In this document: positions 31,823 through 32,407 of the stretch, piece by piece | Layout: every line of letters starts with the position of its first letter | How positions within the stretch are numbered: the first letter of the stretch is position 1 | NCBI GenBank assembly: GCA_043736155.1 | Contig: JAYTDA010000456.1 | Location: 1 to 32,407 of the forward strand | Reading direction: 5' to 3' | Length of the DNA: 32,407 bases | Source of the DNA: JANNRR01 sp043736155 | GTDB lineage: Bacteria; Pseudomonadota; Alphaproteobacteria; Rhodobacterales; Rhodobacteraceae | The notes under the pieces: model-generated | The model's input: only the letters and a program-made list of their open reading frames with translations | What the model was told of the DNA's origin: nothing | Database searches by the model: none | Translations under genes and position numbers: made by a program

Positions 31823-32407
31823 TCAGTTCTTCAGGTAGCTTTCCATCGAATCTTCCAGTGCATCCTGCCACGCCGTGTGGTGCAAGGGTGCCATAGTGCC
31901 GGTGATCACCGACCGATAGGCGTTGTCGCGAAAAGTCATGATGTTCACCTTCTTATGGTCTTTCCAGGCATAGAACGCCTCGCATGCGCCATCGACATCA
32001 AAGGACGGATAGTCGGTTTCGGCGATCAGCTCTTTCACATAGTCGCCCTGATAATGGATGGCGTCATGCGCATCCTGGCCGGCGTCTTCGCCAGCAATCC
32101 GGTCTGCCACATCCTTTGCCAACAGGGCCCTGTCAGCCGGTATGGAAATCCGGCCCAGAATCACATCCCGCACCCACCAGGCCTGGGCGTCGAACATGTT
32201 GAAGGTGAACCACTGGTCCTGCATCCCGATGTAAAACAGCGCGGGGTTATGCACCCAGGCGACACCCTTATACAGATCCGCCGCTGCCAGCCGGTTGCGG
32301 GTTTTCAGCCGCAGGTCGTCGGGCAGGTACGGGAAATGGTGCTGGTAGCCGGTGCACAGGATCACCGCATCGACCCGTTTCGAACTGCCATCCCTGAAAT
32401 AGGCGGT
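31823..32407 (-). CDS. tmm: Trimethylamine monooxygenase, C-terminal part (runs off right edge)
   Basis: The frame is open from base 32407 to the TGA at 31823-31825: 194 residues of an enzyme normally about 450 long. Tmm is a flavin monooxygenase (FMO) that turns trimethylamine into TMAO with NADPH and O2. The sequence AVILCTGYQHHFPYLPDDLRL contains the FMO ATGY-like motif; IGMQDQWFTFNMFDAQAWWVRDVILGR and TDYPSFDVDGACEAFYAWKDHKK, NIMTFRDNAYRSVITGTMAPLHHTAW match bacterial Tmm as I know it. The FAD- and NADPH-binding GxGxxG motifs lie outside the window. It is the first visible gene of the minus-strand island and feeds tdm. Confidence 0.92.
   Translation of the reverse strand, partial: TAYFRDGSSKRVDAVILCTGYQHHFPYLPDDLRLKTRNRLAAADLYKGVAWVHNPALFYIGMQDQWFTFNMFDAQAWWVRDVILGRISIPADRALLAKDVADRIAGEDAGQDAHDAIHYQGDYVKELIAETDYPSFDVDGACEAFYAWKDHKKVNIMTFRDNAYRSVITGTMAPLHHTAWQDALEDSMESYLKN

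Overview
The window is high-G+C DNA from an alphaproteobacterium, most likely the Roseobacter/Rhodobacteraceae group. The grounds are the housekeeping gene content and order (rpsA, ihfB, lapA-like, trpF, trpB, leuC, leuD, rsfS, rlmH) and the marine-type methylated-amine genes (tmm, dmmDABC, tdm). All assignments come from reading translated sequence; no database search was run.

Left part (1-6100). A 2-hydroxyacid dehydrogenase runs off the left edge. It is followed by an exported SH3-like protein, a 666-base stretch without a recognisable gene, a CDF metal exporter, a 175-bp MITE-like repeat, and a ribitol-dehydrogenase-like SDR. Next on the minus strand is a compact, unusual group: two exported PepSY-like paralogues followed, with a 4-base overlap, by a membrane-anchored LuxR-type regulator. 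The first paralogue carries acidic 9-residue tandem repeats and is cut by an in-frame amber codon inside one repeat.

Middle (6100-20100). Minus-strand housekeeping genes: lapA-like, trpF, an NYN-domain gene inserted between trpF and trpB, trpB, ihfB, rpsA with a strong terminator, an EEP-family protein and a membrane protein. leuD and leuC follow, but they are separated by a divergent DUF4198/HupE pair whose start codons overlap as CATG. On the plus strand come a pRiA4b ORF-3-like protein preceded by 13-bp tandem repeats, then rsfS and rlmH with unusual junctions: a possible 19-codon leader ORF before rsfS, and two 3-codon minigenes before rlmH. A second MITE copy, inverted relative to the first, sits exactly at the rlmH stop codon with a 5-bp target duplication.

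Right part (20340-32407). A trimethylamine catabolic island, almost all on the minus strand. It holds tmm (TMA to TMAO, partial at the right edge), an APC permease, dmmD, dmmA, dmmB, dmmC (DMA to methylamine), a GlxA/AraC-type regulator 2 nt after dmmC, and, beyond a divergent EamA transporter, tdm (TMAO to DMA plus formaldehyde) followed 7 nt later by a truncated haemoglobin. Together tmm, tdm and dmm cover trimethylamine to methylamine. The methylamine and formaldehyde steps are not in the window. The most novel points are the haemoglobin coupled to tdm, the permease inside the island, the PepSY/LuxR envelope system with its amber-interrupted repeat protein, and the MITE family.
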